From Fen-1245 sp963835535 (lineage in GTDB: Bacteria > Gemmatimonadota > Gemmatimonadetes > Gemmatimonadales > JACORV01), in the NCBI GenBank assembly GCA_963835535.1, contig CAWIFL010000003.1:124001-188000 (forward strand): a stretch of 64,000 nt of DNA. Reading direction: 5' to 3'. The notes under the pieces are model-generated. The model saw nothing but the letters and a program-made list of their open reading frames with translations, did not search any database and was not told the origin of the DNA. Both the position numbers and the translations under genes were made by a program. Below, piece after piece: positions 9,639 to 20,872 of the stretch. Each line of letters begins with the position of its first letter. Positions within the stretch are counted from its first letter, which is position 1.

Positions 9639-12600
9639 TCAGGCGCCCGCCTGATGCTCCGGGCCCGCCAGCCGCAGGGTGACCGTGGTGCCCGCGCCCT
9701 GCGTGCTGGCGATCGCGATCGTCCCGCCCCATCCCTCCACCAGGCGCCTGGCGATCGCCAGGCCCAGGCCGCTGCCGCTCGTGGTGGTGCTGAAGCGCGG
9801 CTCGAAGACCCGCGGCACCAGCTCGGCGGGAATGCCGCGCCCGTCGTCGCGGACCTCGATGCGCGCCGCCTGATCGGCGGGTCCGGCGCTCTCGCGGCCG
9901 CTGCGCGAGGCGCGCACTTCGACCCGCGACGCGCCGGCGTCCCGGGCGTTCTCGAACAGGTTGACCAGCACCTCCGACAGCTCGTCGCGCCGCGCGCGGA
10001 CCACGATCCCCGGCTCCGCGGCGACCTCCCAGCGGACCGGCGTCTCGCCGAGCTGGTAGAGCCCGACGACCTCCCGCACCACCTCCGAGGCGTCCACCGC
10101 CTCGAGCGGCGGCCGCTCGGCGGTCGGCAGCGCGAAACGGCTGAAGGCCCGCGCGATCGCGTCGAGGCGGTCGATCTCCGCCAGGATGCGGTGCCCCGTG
10201 CTGTCCAGCGCGCCGCCCAGCTCGGCCGGCCGCTCGCGATGCAGCCGCATCAGATGCTGGATGCCGAGCCGGATCGGCGTGAGCGGGTTCTTGATCTCGT
10301 GCGCCACCTGCCGCGCCATCTCGCCCCACGCCAGCACGCGCTGCGCCTCCTGCCCGCGCTCGACGTCGGCCGCGGCCTGCTCGATCGAGCGGTACACCGG
10401 CTCGAGCTCGCTCGGCATCGGGCGGCCTTCGGGCGCCGGCCGCACCCCCGTGCCGGCCGCGAGGGCCGCCTGCGCGAGGTGGGCCAGCGGGCGCGCGAGG
10501 GCGCGCGCGGCCAGCCCCGAGAGGACGATGGCGGCCACGATCCCGATGACGGCCGCCACCATCACGGCCACACCCAGGTCCTCCTCGCGCGCCCCCAGCG
10601 TCTCGTCCGTCAGCAACTGCGGCGAGAGGAGGATGTCGGACGTGCCCCCGAGGACCCTGTACCCGACCAGGACCGGCTGGGGCGTCGTTCGCTGCCGGAG
10701 CGTCAGCTCGAGATAGTCACCCCAGACGAGCCGCGTGAACGCTTCCGGTGGCACCAGCCAGTCCACGAGGCCGAGGTCGCTGAGGACCGGCGCCGACGAC
10801 CAGCGCTGGACGCCGTCGGTGGTCAGCACCAGCTCGGCGTCCACGTTCTCCGCCACCTGGCGGAGCGCGAGCGCGCGGTCCATCGAGAGGTCCTCGAGCG
10901 CCGAGGACGCGTCGCGCAGCGTGCGCGTGATCAGCAGCTCGCGCGAGCGGAGGAACTCGTCGCCCTGGCGCGCGTAGCTCCACAGCGCCAGCGCCACCGT
11001 CGGCACGACGAAGAACGCGGCCAGACTCATCGTGAGCCGCGCGCGCAGCGAATGCAGGCCGCGCGGATACGAGACCCGCAGTGTCGGCACCAGCCGCCCG
11101 CTCACCAGATCCAGCACCAGCCAGAGCACGGCCAGGACGCCGAAGTCCAGCACCAGCACCAGCAGGCCGCGCTGGAGCAGCGGCGACAGCCCGCCCAGAT
11201 CCACCTGCGCGTGCACGTGCCGCCGGCCGCCGGGCATGTCCACGATCCGCTCGCCCCGGATCGTCCACCCGTCGCGCCGCCAGGTCGCGCGCTCCGACGG
11301 CGGCGTGCCTCCCGCCTCGACCGGCGAGACGGAGAGCCGGTAGGGCTGCTCCGCTTCCCCCCCCGTCCCCGCCAGGAAGCGCGCCACGCGGCTCGGCGCC
11401 ACCAGCCGCGATTGCGGGCCCACCCCCACCGTCACCACGCGGCCGTCGGTCAGCGGGATCGTCGCCAGCCCGTACACGCCCGGGCGCCGGAGGTACGAGC
11501 GCACCTGCGGGAGCCGCTCGTCCATCGTCTCCAGCACCTGCGTGCGCACGAGGCCGTCCGGGAGGTCGAGCGCGGCCAGGTCGAGCTGGAGAAGATGCTC
11601 GCCCTGCGCGGTCCACAGCCCGAGCGCCGCCGGGTAGTCGTGGGCCGAGAAGTCGCTGCGTCGCCACAGCAGGTAGAGGTCCCCCGCGGTCTGCGGCGCC
11701 GTATTCGGCGGGATCGAGCGCACCAGCCGGTCGAACAGCGCAACCTTGAGCGGATCGGGCGCGTTCCCCAGCGCCTCGAGGTCCCGGTTGGCGAGGGCGA
11801 TCCGGCCCTCGGTCGTCGCGCCCCACTCGAGCAGCGCGGCCGCCGATCCTGCGACCACCGCCACCGTCGCGATCGCGCTCCGGAACGGCATCGGCCGGAT
11901 GGCGACCAGCAGCGCCGGCAGCCAGAGGTACGGGTACCACTCCGGCCAGGCACCCGTCGGTCTCCAGAGGAAGAGACCCGCCACCGCCAGCGCGACGGCC
12001 AGCGCGGACGCGAGGAAGGGCCAGCGCCCCGCGTGCGCCGGCGCCGCGCGGCCTCTCACCAGGGCGGCCGCAAACAGGACGAGCGCCGAGGCGGCCAGCA
12101 CCAGCGTCACCTGCCAGGTCAGCCAGAGGACCAGCGAGACGCCCTCGGCCGGCGGCGAGATCCCCCGCGCCAGGTCCTGGAGGAGGTACGGCGCGAGGAC
12201 CGTCACGCCGAGCGCCGCGAGTCGGCTCATCCACGTCGGCTTGAGCCCCAGCCTCCAGAGCGCCGCCGCGCCCAGCGCGACGACCAGGCCCGTGAGGATG
12301 ACCTTGCCCGCGGACGCGGAGTACGGCCCCAGCACGTCCTGGTAGTAGGTCGCCGCGGAGAAGAGGCTGCCGGGACCGAACGCCCCTTCCAGCGGCGCGC
12401 GGGCGATGAAGAGGGCCGCGGCCGCCGCACCGGCCACCGCGCCCGCGACCGGCACGCCGCTCCGGGCCGCTCCGGCCACGCAGCCGAGGAGCAGGGCCAA
12501 CGCGACCCAGAACACCACTCGGCGCGACAACGCCAGTTGATCGGCGATCGCGGCGTCCTGCTCCGGCGGCACCGGCTGGACGGCGAAGAGGGTGTCGCCG

Positions 12601-13355
12601 GCGCGCAGCCCGCGCGGGAGCACGTAGTCGAAGACGTCGGAATCGGCCGGGGCGCCCCCGGGCTGATAGAAGCGCAGGCCTACGCCGGCCCGATCGGCGA
12701 ACCGGTCCGTCAGCGCCACGCCGGCGCTCGGTGCGTACGAGGCGCGCGCCAGCATCACCGCGGCCACCGCGGTACCGCTGTCCGCCTGGCGGCGCGCCAC
12801 GAGCCACAGGTAGAATGGAGTCGTGACCGTGGAAAGCTCGGGACCGGTGGCGGCGAGCGGCACGCGCAGCGTGCCGGCCCACGCCGTGGCGTGGCCGAGC
12901 GCGTCGAACAGCACCACGCCCCGCGCCGGCGACTGGTTGCGCACCATCGCCTCGAGCTGCCGGAACCGCTCGGGACCCGCCGGTGCGCGCAGCTCCGCGG
13001 CGCGGTCCGCCAGGCCCCGCACCGCGTCGAAGCTCGCGCCGAGATCGCGGTTCAGCTCCCGCGACGCGCGCATCACGACCTGCTCGCGCACGCCCGCCCA
13101 GCCCGCTTGCAGCCGCCCGAGCCGCCAGGTGGAGGCGAGGGCGGCCACGGCCGCGACCGCCAGCAGCGCCGCCCCGGCCACCCGGATCCAGCGGCCGGGC
13201 GTCTCGCGCCCCCCGCGCCACACGGCCGCCAGCGCCACGAGCGCCAGGAGCACGAGACCGACCGCGAGGACCCAGCCGGGTGCGCGCATCCACTCGGCGC
13301 TCAGCGCGCTGGCCGCAGCGAGCGCGCCCACCCAGACCAGGCTCCCGCGCCTCAC
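9639..13355 (-). CDS. Very large NtrY-like membrane sensor histidine kinase
   Basis: 1238 residues from GTG 13355. The N-terminal two-thirds contain many hydrophobic helices and two or three long extracytoplasmic stretches. Then come a HAMP-like linker (LARPLAHLAQAALAAG), a HisKA block with the phospho-accepting His in GEMARQVAHEIKNPLTPIRL, and an HATPase domain with DDGRGIP and GSGLGLAIARRLVEGWGG. The HEIKNPLTP motif is typical of NtrY-type kinases. At about 1240 residues it is much longer than ordinary NtrY (700-800) because of the extended membrane part. No response regulator is adjacent. It is divergent from the creatininase gene, with starts 30 bases apart. Confidence 0.85.
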   Translation of the reverse strand: MRRGSLVWVGALAAASALSAEWMRAPGWVLAVGLVLLALVALAAVWRGGRETPGRWIRVAGAALLAVAAVAALASTWRLGRLQAGWAGVREQVVMRASRELNRDLGASFDAVRGLADRAAELRAPAGPERFRQLEAMVRNQSPARGVVLFDALGHATAWAGTLRVPLAATGPELSTVTTPFYLWLVARRQADSGTAVAAVMLARASYAPSAGVALTDRFADRAGVGLRFYQPGGAPADSDVFDYVLPRGLRAGDTLFAVQPVPPEQDAAIADQLALSRRVVFWVALALLLGCVAGAARSGVPVAGAVAGAAAAALFIARAPLEGAFGPGSLFSAATYYQDVLGPYSASAGKVILTGLVVALGAAALWRLGLKPTWMSRLAALGVTVLAPYLLQDLARGISPPAEGVSLVLWLTWQVTLVLAASALVLFAAALVRGRAAPAHAGRWPFLASALAVALAVAGLFLWRPTGAWPEWYPYLWLPALLVAIRPMPFRSAIATVAVVAGSAAALLEWGATTEGRIALANRDLEALGNAPDPLKVALFDRLVRSIPPNTAPQTAGDLYLLWRRSDFSAHDYPAALGLWTAQGEHLLQLDLAALDLPDGLVRTQVLETMDERLPQVRSYLRRPGVYGLATIPLTDGRVVTVGVGPQSRLVAPSRVARFLAGTGGEAEQPYRLSVSPVEAGGTPPSERATWRRDGWTIRGERIVDMPGGRRHVHAQVDLGGLSPLLQRGLLVLVLDFGVLAVLWLVLDLVSGRLVPTLRVSYPRGLHSLRARLTMSLAAFFVVPTVALALWSYARQGDEFLRSRELLITRTLRDASSALEDLSMDRALALRQVAENVDAELVLTTDGVQRWSSAPVLSDLGLVDWLVPPEAFTRLVWGDYLELTLRQRTTPQPVLVGYRVLGGTSDILLSPQLLTDETLGAREEDLGVAVMVAAVIGIVAAIVLSGLAARALARPLAHLAQAALAAGTGVRPAPEGRPMPSELEPVYRSIEQAAADVERGQEAQRVLAWGEMARQVAHEIKNPLTPIRLGIQHLMRLHRERPAELGGALDSTGHRILAEIDRLDAIARAFSRFALPTAERPPLEAVDASEVVREVVGLYQLGETPVRWEVAAEPGIVVRARRDELSEVLVNLFENARDAGASRVEVRASRSGRESAGPADQAARIEVRDDGRGIPAELVPRVFEPRFSTTTSGSGLGLAIARRLVEGWGGTIAIASTQGAGTTVTLRLAGPEHQAGA

Positions 13356-13385
13356 GGCCCGTCCCCCCGACCGCCGCGGGCCGCC

Positions 13386-14117
13386 GTGAGCGGCCCGCTG
13401 CGCCTCAAGGAGATGGCGCCCGACGACGCCCGGCTCGCGATCGCCGCGAACCCCCGGCTCATCGTGCCCGCAGCCACCTGCGAGCACCACGGCCGGCACC
13501 TCCCACTGGGCTGCGACGCCCTCATCGTGGAGCGCCTCGCGGACGATCTCTCGGCGGAGTTCAGGATCGTGACGGCCCCCACCATCGCGTACGGTGTCAA
13601 CGCCGATGCGGCGCAGACCCTGCCAGGCGGCGCGTCGGTGCGCCGCAAGACGCTGCGCCGCCTGCTCAACGACCTGCTCCTCGACTGGGAGAAGGCCGGC
13701 GTCGAGGAGTTCCTCGTCCTGACGGCCCACGGCCACGCCCCGCACCAGGAGGCGCTGTCCACCGTCGTGACCGACCGCGCACGCGTGCGCGTCATCGACA
13801 TCTTCAGCATGGACCTGGACGCCGTGCTCGACTCGCCCGGCGGACCGATCCACGGCGGCGAGGTGGACACGTCCCTGATGCTCTACCTCGCCCCGCACCT
13901 CGTGCGGATGGACCTCGCCCGCGACTGTATCTTGCCGGACCGCGAGCGCCGGCGCTACCGCCGCGGCACCCGGATGATCCTGCCCGGCGCCTCCGACGGC
14001 TCGGTGGGTGAGCCGACCCGCGCGTCCGCGGAGAAGGGCAAACGCATCTACGAGTTCATCCGCGGGCGCATCCGCGAGCGCGTCTTCGGCGCGGGCGCCG
14101 AGGCGACACCCGCATGA
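13386..14117 (+). CDS. Creatininase-family amidohydrolase
   Basis: 243 residues from GTG 13386. The family metal-ligand motifs are present: PAATCEHHGRHLPLGCD (Glu and His ligands, substrate-pocket Asp), ahead of a TAHGHAPHQ block and a GGPIHGGEVDTSLML block with its His and Glu. Members hydrolyse cyclic amides (creatinine, formamides in riboflavin or F420 synthesis) or act in mycofactocin maturation. No neighbour points to one of these pathways, so the substrate is open. It overlaps the next gene by 4 bases (ATGA), implying translational coupling with the secreted protein at 14114. Confidence 0.82.
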   Translation: MSGPLRLKEMAPDDARLAIAANPRLIVPAATCEHHGRHLPLGCDALIVERLADDLSAEFRIVTAPTIAYGVNADAAQTLPGGASVRRKTLRRLLNDLLLDWEKAGVEEFLVLTAHGHAPHQEALSTVVTDRARVRVIDIFSMDLDAVLDSPGGPIHGGEVDTSLMLYLAPHLVRMDLARDCILPDRERRRYRRGTRMILPGASDGSVGEPTRASAEKGKRIYEFIRGRIRERVFGAGAEATPA

Positions 14118-14818
14118 GACGGCTCGGCGCCGCCGCCCTGCTCTCCGCCGCGCTGCTCGGCGCGGGCCTCGCGGCCCGTCCGCGCGCCCAGCAGGGTTTC
14201 CTCGACCAGGGCACCTTCGTCATCGCCCGCGGCGGGGACGAGATCGGACGCGAGGAGTTCGCCATCCGCCCCGTGTCGGGCAGTCGCGGCGAGGGCGGCG
14301 TCCTCGCGGTGGCCACGGTCCGCTACCGCGACCGGGAGCTCCGGGCCGCGCTCGAGCTGACCCGGGACCACGTCCCCGTGTCGTATCAGCTCGACGTCAC
14401 CGCCTCCGGCCGCGTGGACGAGCGCCTCACCGGGCAATTCGCCCGCGGCCGCTTCTCCGTGCGCATCGCCACTCCGGCACGCGAGGTGGCCCGCGAATTC
14501 CCCGTGCCGCCCGCCGCCGTCGTGCTCGACGACGACATCTTCGACCAATACTACTTCGTCCCGAGGGCGAGCGGTGCGCCGGAGCAGGTCACGGTCGTGC
14601 GGCCCCGCCAGAGCACCCTGGTGACCGGCGAGGTCAAGAGCCTCGGTCAGGACACGGTGCTGATAGCCGGCCGGAGCATCGCCGCCGAGCATTACGCCCT
14701 CACCCTCCCTGGGGACGACCGCCGCGAGTTCTGGTTCTCCGCCTCCGGCGGCCTCCTCAAGGTCGCCCTGCCCTCCGGCCCCATCACCGCCACGCGCCTG
14801 AGCCTCCCGAGCCGCTGA
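14114..14818 (+). CDS. Secreted protein of unknown function (DUF6134/DUF3108-like)
   Basis: 234 residues with a signal peptide (1-26, ending PRAQQ). The mature protein is rich in beta-strands, with the pattern GTFVIARGGDEIGREEF at the start and DDDIFDQYYFVP in the middle, reminiscent of DUF6134 or DUF3108 periplasmic proteins. Coupled by a 4-base overlap to the creatininase-family gene. Function is unknown. Confidence 0.7.
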   Translation: MRRLGAAALLSAALLGAGLAARPRAQQGFLDQGTFVIARGGDEIGREEFAIRPVSGSRGEGGVLAVATVRYRDRELRAALELTRDHVPVSYQLDVTASGRVDERLTGQFARGRFSVRIATPAREVAREFPVPPAAVVLDDDIFDQYYFVPRASGAPEQVTVVRPRQSTLVTGEVKSLGQDTVLIAGRSIAAEHYALTLPGDDRREFWFSASGGLLKVALPSGPITATRLSLPSR

Positions 14819-14826
14819 CGCACCCG

Positions 14827-14847
14827 GCGGCCCAGCACCGGGGCCGC
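14827..14847 (+). terminator. Possible weak terminator hairpin
   Basis: A 7-bp GC stem (GCGGCCC with GGGCCGC, loop of 7) sits 8 bases after the stop at 14818. It is followed by CGCAAAAAC rather than a U-tract, so it is weak. Confidence 0.35.
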
Positions 14848-14881
14848 GCAAAAACACCCTGATCCCGATCTGGATTGATAC

Positions 14882-14895
14882 TTGACCGCGGTCAA
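14882..14895. promoter_or_regulatory. Perfect 14-bp palindrome, candidate repressor operator of the export operon
   Basis: TTGACCGCGGTCAA is a perfect inverted repeat in the 180-base gap upstream of tolC (start 14999). Its left half also reads as a -35-like TTGACC, so a dimeric TetR-type repressor bound here would block the promoter. No regulator gene is adjacent; the regulator would act in trans. Confidence 0.5.
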
Positions 14896-14998
14896 CAACG
14901 GTCTAGCTTGCCACGTAGTGTGTGCGGACGGGAAGCGTTGAAACTCACGGTGCCACAGTGACGTACGGCACTCCGACGATTCGAATTCAGGGGCCTCC

Positions 14999-16339
14999 AT
15001 GCGTGTACGTCTGATCGTTGGCTGGTTGGTGGTCTTGTCCGTCGTTGCCGCAATCGGCTATGCCCAGCAGCCCCCCGCTGCGCCCAAGGACACGGTGCGG
15101 TTGTCGCTGGCGGAGGCGCTGGACATCGCCCGCCGCAACAACCCGTCGTACCTGACGGTGCTCGCCAACCGCAGCCCGGCCGCCGCCCAGTCGTTCGCTT
15201 CGGCCATGGCGCTGTTCACGCCGACGGCCAGCATCTCCGGCGGCGAGCAATGGACGCAGGCCGGCGTCTACAACCTGCAGGGATTCACGTTTCCGACGCC
15301 GAAGACGCAGGGCTCGTCCTGGAACCTGAGCTTCGGCTACACCCTCTCGGGCCAGACGATCGCGAACCGGGGCTACTCCGCTGCGCAGCTGCGCGCCGCC
15401 GACCAGGACGTCGCGAGCGCCCTGACGGTGCTCGAAACATCCGTCAAGGAGGAGTACCTCAATCTGCTCGAGGCGAGAGGCTCGGCGGATCTGGCGGAGC
15501 ATGTCGTGGCGAGAGCGCAGGAGGCCCTGAGCCTGGCCCAGGCGAAGTACAGCGTCGGCCAGAATACGATGTTCGACGTGAAGAGTGCGCAGGTGGACAA
15601 GGGCACCGCGGACGTCAGCCTGCTGCAGGCCCAGGAGAACGTCGAGCTGGAAGTGCTGAAGTTGTACCAGCTGCTTGGCGTGCCCGCTCCGGAGCCGCCG
15701 GTGGTCGAGCCGACCGACACCTTCCCGGTGATCGCCCCGCCGTGGAGCGAGGACTCCCTGGTCAACCTCGCGCTGGCCTCGAACCCCGTCCTGCTGGCCT
15801 TTCGGGCGCGCGCCGGCGCCGCGGCGTGGAACACGCGCGCCGCGTACTCGCAGTTCGCGCCCAGCGTTCAGGCCTCGGCGAGCTACGGCAAGTTCAGCCA
15901 GACGGCCTACGACACGCTGGGCGGCTCGAGCAAGACGACGGGCACGAGCCCCTGGAATCTCCGGGTCGGTCTGTACTTGCCGATCTACTCGCAGTTCCAG
16001 CGAACCGCGACCATCGCGTCGGCGCGGGCCGGCCAGGACCTTCAGGACCTGTCCGTCCGCGCACAGGAATTGACGGTGCGAGCGCAGGTGAGCTCGGCGT
16101 GGGTGGCGCTGGACGTGGCGTACCGTACCATCGCCGTGCAGAAGGACAACCTGGCCGCCGCCGACGAGGCCCTGGCGCTGGGCACCGAGCGGTACCGTGT
16201 CGGATCGGGCTCGATCATCGACCTGCTGACCGCACGGGTCACCGACGAGACGGCCGCCTACAACTACCTCTATGCCGTCTACAACTATCACAAGTCCATT
16301 GCCGCCCTCGAGCAGGCCGTCGGGCGGACACTCAGGTAG
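14999..16339 (+). CDS. TolC-family outer-membrane efflux protein
   Basis: 446 residues. Signal peptide 1-22 (ends GYAQQ). Two repeats of the outer-membrane-factor fold follow: the first with LSLAEALDIARRNNPSYL, the second starting near residue 255 (LVNLALASNPVLLAF), each followed by long Ala/Gln-rich helices and YGKFSQ-type strands. It is expected to form the trimeric outer-membrane exit duct for the adaptor and ABC genes directly downstream, which sit on the same strand with short or no gaps (19 bases to the adaptor). Confidence 0.9.
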   Translation: MRVRLIVGWLVVLSVVAAIGYAQQPPAAPKDTVRLSLAEALDIARRNNPSYLTVLANRSPAAAQSFASAMALFTPTASISGGEQWTQAGVYNLQGFTFPTPKTQGSSWNLSFGYTLSGQTIANRGYSAAQLRAADQDVASALTVLETSVKEEYLNLLEARGSADLAEHVVARAQEALSLAQAKYSVGQNTMFDVKSAQVDKGTADVSLLQAQENVELEVLKLYQLLGVPAPEPPVVEPTDTFPVIAPPWSEDSLVNLALASNPVLLAFRARAGAAAWNTRAAYSQFAPSVQASASYGKFSQTAYDTLGGSSKTTGTSPWNLRVGLYLPIYSQFQRTATIASARAGQDLQDLSVRAQELTVRAQVSSAWVALDVAYRTIAVQKDNLAAADEALALGTERYRVGSGSIIDLLTARVTDETAAYNYLYAVYNYHKSIAALEQAVGRTLR

Positions 16340-16358
16340 AGGGATCGGACCAGTTTCC

Positions 16359-17672
16359 ATGAGCACTCGCGGAAAAGTCATCCTCGTCATCGCCGGCGTC
16401 ATCGTCATGGCCGGCTTCGTCCGCCTCAGCGTCTCGAAGCGCGGCGGCGCGGCCGTGGACGTCCGCATGGACAAGGTGCGGCGGCGGGACATCGTCGCGA
16501 TCGTCACGGCCAGCGGCAAGATCGAGCCCAAGAAGTCGGTGGACATTCTCTCCGACATCATGGGCCGGATCGTGAACCTGCCGGTGAAGGAGGGCGACGC
16601 AGTCACCCAGGGCCAGCTCCTGGTCGCGATCGACCCGACCTCCTACCAGGCCGGCGTCGAGCGGGCCCAGGCGGGCGTGGCGTCGGCGCAAGCGAACGTT
16701 GCGCAGGCCAAGGCGAACCAAGACCAGGCGACCCGCGCCTACAACCGCGCCAGGGACGTGCGGGCGCAGAACGCGCAGCTCATCTCCGAAGAGAACCTCG
16801 AGCAGCTCGAGACGGCGAAGGAAGTGGCCGACGCCAACGTGGACGCCGCGCAGCGCGCGGTGGACCAGGCGGTGGCCAATCTACGGGACGCGCAGGACCA
16901 GCTCAGCAAGACCACGATCGTCGCCCCCATCACGGGGCAGGTGACGCGGCTGTCGGTCGAGCAGGGCGAGGTGGCGGTGCCGGGCACCTTCTCGCGGGCG
17001 ACCGGACTGCTGATGACCGTCTCCGACATGTCGATCATCGAGGCGTGGGTGGACGTGGACGAGACCGACGTGGTCCGGGTCCACCTCGGCGACTCGGTGG
17101 ACGTCTCGATCGACGCGATGCCCGACACGACGTTCTCCGGGCGGGTGACGAAGATCGCCAACTCGTCGGAGACGGGCGGCTCGGCGTCCACGTCCGGGGT
17201 CACGACCTCGGCGCAGGCGGTGGACTTCGAGGTGCGCGTCCAGCTCGACCATCCGCCGCGGGGCCTGCGGCCGGACCTGTCGGCGACCGCGCACATCATC
17301 ACCGATACGCGGCACCAAGTGCTGGCGGTGCCGATCATCGCGCTCACGGTGCGGGAGCCCGACACGACCGCCGCCATCAAGACCGGTCCGCGCTTCGCCG
17401 TCTCGGGGGACACGTCGCAGGCGCACCGCGCCAAGGAGATCGAGGGCGTGTTCGTGGTGGACTCCACGAGCAACGTCGCGCACTTCACGCCGATCAAGGT
17501 CGGCGTCGCCGGCGAGGAGTACTTCGAGGTGCTGAGCGGCCTCAAGGGGGACGAGACGATCGTCTCCGGCACCTACCAGGCGATCAAGGACCTGAAGGAC
17601 GGCGCCAGGGTGAAGGGGCAGAAGCCGCGCGGCGGCGCGATACCGGCGCCGACGCAGAGCGTGCCCCGGTGA
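16359..17672 (+). CDS. MacA/HlyD-type periplasmic adaptor
   Basis: 437 residues from ATG 16359. An N-terminal membrane anchor (residues 5-22) is followed by a lipoyl half (VKEGDAVTQGQLLVAIDP), a helical hairpin rich in Ala and Gln (residues 90-190), the second lipoyl half (APITGQVTRLSVEQGEV) and a beta-barrel/MP domain. It bridges the inner-membrane MacB-like transporter and TolC. Its stop overlaps the start of the ATPase gene by 4 bases. Confidence 0.9.
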   Translation: MSTRGKVILVIAGVIVMAGFVRLSVSKRGGAAVDVRMDKVRRRDIVAIVTASGKIEPKKSVDILSDIMGRIVNLPVKEGDAVTQGQLLVAIDPTSYQAGVERAQAGVASAQANVAQAKANQDQATRAYNRARDVRAQNAQLISEENLEQLETAKEVADANVDAAQRAVDQAVANLRDAQDQLSKTTIVAPITGQVTRLSVEQGEVAVPGTFSRATGLLMTVSDMSIIEAWVDVDETDVVRVHLGDSVDVSIDAMPDTTFSGRVTKIANSSETGGSASTSGVTTSAQAVDFEVRVQLDHPPRGLRPDLSATAHIITDTRHQVLAVPIIALTVREPDTTAAIKTGPRFAVSGDTSQAHRAKEIEGVFVVDSTSNVAHFTPIKVGVAGEEYFEVLSGLKGDETIVSGTYQAIKDLKDGARVKGQKPRGGAIPAPTQSVPR

Positions 17673-18364
17673 ACGACGCGGTCATCCGCACGGTCGGCCT
17701 GACGCGCGACTACCCGATGGGCGGCGAGGTCGTGCGCGCCCTGCGCGGCGTGGACCTCGAGATCCCGCGCAACGAGTTCGTGGCGATCATGGGGCCGTCG
17801 GGCTCGGGCAAGTCCACGCTCATGAACCTCATCGGCTGCCTCGACACGCCGACCGCGGGGCAGTACTGGCTCGCGGGGCTCGAGGTGTCGCGGATGAGCG
17901 ACGACGAGCTGGCCCGCGTGCGCAACCAGCAGATCGGGTTCGTCTTCCAGACGTTCAACCTGCTGCCGCGCGCCTCCTCGCTGCACAACGTCGAGCTGCC
18001 GCTGATCTACGCCGGCCTCAAGGCCAAGGAGCGGCGTGAGAAGGCCGAGCGCGCGCTCGCGTCCGTCGGCCTGGCGGACCGGATGGAGCACAAGCCGGCC
18101 GAGCTGTCGGGCGGCCAGCGGCAGCGGGTCGCCATCGCCCGCGCGCTGGTCACCGAGCCGAGCATCATCCTCGCCGACGAGCCGACGGGAAACCTCGACT
18201 CGACGACCAGCGAGGAGATCATGAAGGTCTTCGAGGAACTGCACCGGAGTCGCGGCCAGACGATCGTGATGGTCACGCACGAGGCCGACATCGCGCGCCA
18301 CGCCGAGCGGGTCGTCACGCTGCACGACGGCCTCATCTCCTCCGACCACGCGAAGGCCGCCTAG
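17669..18364 (+). CDS. MacB/LolD-type ABC transporter ATPase
   Basis: 231 residues from GTG 17669. Walker A GPSGSGKSTLMNLIG (near residue 45), Q-loop VFQTFNLL, ABC signature LSGGQRQRVAIARAL, Walker B IILADEPTGNLD and the H-loop VTHEAD are all intact. Length and motifs match ATPases paired with FtsX-like permeases. It supplies ATP hydrolysis for the two permeases encoded immediately downstream. Confidence 0.93.
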   Translation: MNDAVIRTVGLTRDYPMGGEVVRALRGVDLEIPRNEFVAIMGPSGSGKSTLMNLIGCLDTPTAGQYWLAGLEVSRMSDDELARVRNQQIGFVFQTFNLLPRASSLHNVELPLIYAGLKAKERREKAERALASVGLADRMEHKPAELSGGQRQRVAIARALVTEPSIILADEPTGNLDSTTSEEIMKVFEELHRSRGQTIVMVTHEADIARHAERVVTLHDGLISSDHAKAA

Positions 18365-18374
18365 CCGGGTCGCC

Positions 18375-19612
18375 ATGCCGATCTACGAAGCCATCGTCCT
18401 CGCGCTCGGCACCATCCGCGCCCAGAAGCTCAAGAGCTTCTTCTCGCTGATCGGCGCCTTCATCGGCGTGATGTTCCTCATCGCGGTCGTCTCGATCGTG
18501 AAGGGGATGGACAAGTACGTCCAGGAGGACTTCGCCGCCAAGATCTTCGGGATCAACACCTTCACGGTCTCGCGGCGGCCCGGCGTGCAGATCGGCAACG
18601 TGTCGGACGCGACGCGACGGGCGTGGCGCCGCCGGCCCCAGCTCTACGAGGACGACTTCCAGACGATCCGCGCCGCCCTCCCCGACGACTACCTCGTGGC
18701 GATCGAGAGCGAGAACCAGGTCGAGGGCGTCGCAGGGACCAAGAGCTCGCAGTACATCCAGGTCTCGGGCGTCTCCGAGGACCTGTTCAGGATCCGCGAC
18801 TACCGGGTGGAGGAGGGCCGCCTGTTCTCGCCGGAGGAGATCACCCACGGCCAGCCGGTCGTCGTGATCGGCCGGGACGTCGCCGACTCCTTCTTCACGG
18901 GGACGGACCCGGTCGGCAAGACGCTCCGGCTCGCGGGGTTCCCCTTCACCGTCGTCGGGGTCATCGAGAAGCAGGGGACGGTCTTCGGCATCTCGCTCGA
19001 CCGCTTCGCGATCGCGCCGTACACGTCGGAGATCAAGAGGTTCGTCAACCCGCACAAGGTCGTGGACGGGATCATCGTGAAGTCGCCGACGCCGGCGCTG
19101 ATGAACGCGGCGATGGACCGGGTCGAGGGAATCATGCGCAGCCGGCACCACCTGCGGCCCGAGATGGACGACGACTTCCACCTCGACACCCAGGAAGACG
19201 TGCTGAGCTTCTGGGCGAAGATCTCGAGCGTCCTCTACACCGCCCTGCCGCTGCTGGTCGGCGTATCGCTGGTGGTGGGCGGCATCGTCATCATGAACAT
19301 CATGCTGATGGCGGTGGCCGAGCGGACGCGCGAGATCGGCATCCGGAAGTCGCTCGGCGCCCGGCGCCGCGACATCCTGGCGCAGTTCCTGGTCGAGGCG
19401 GCGACGCTCTCCACCACCGGCGCGGTCCTGGGGATCCTGGCGGGACTGGCGCTGGCCCGCGTCGTCCAGGCCATCTCGCCGCTGCCGATGGGGGTCTCGC
19501 CGATGTCCATCGTCATCGGCCTCGGCCTCGGCATCGGGGTCGGCATGATCGCGGGCGTCTATCCGGCGAGCCGCGCCGCGCGGCTCGACCCCGTCGCGGC
19601 CCTGAGGTTCGA

Positions 19613-19616
<4 letters not shown>
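18375..19616 (+). CDS. MacB-type ABC permease, first copy
   Basis: 413 residues. One transmembrane helix at the N-terminus (residues 15-40), a large periplasmic domain, then three helices with the FtsX signature ERTREIGIRKSLGARRRDI near residue 315. This is the MacB topology (1 + 3 helices). It ends RLDPVAALRFE, the usual MacB C-terminus. Its stop overlaps the next permease gene by 4 bases. With a second permease beside it, the exporter may be a heterodimer. Confidence 0.9.

Positions 19617-20872
<1,256 letters not shown>

Noticed and set aside
10717..13293. Long overlapping open frames opposite or beside the large kinase and other GC-rich genes
   Set aside because: They have Arg/Gly/Pro-rich shadow composition and no motifs; they arise from high GC at third codon positions.
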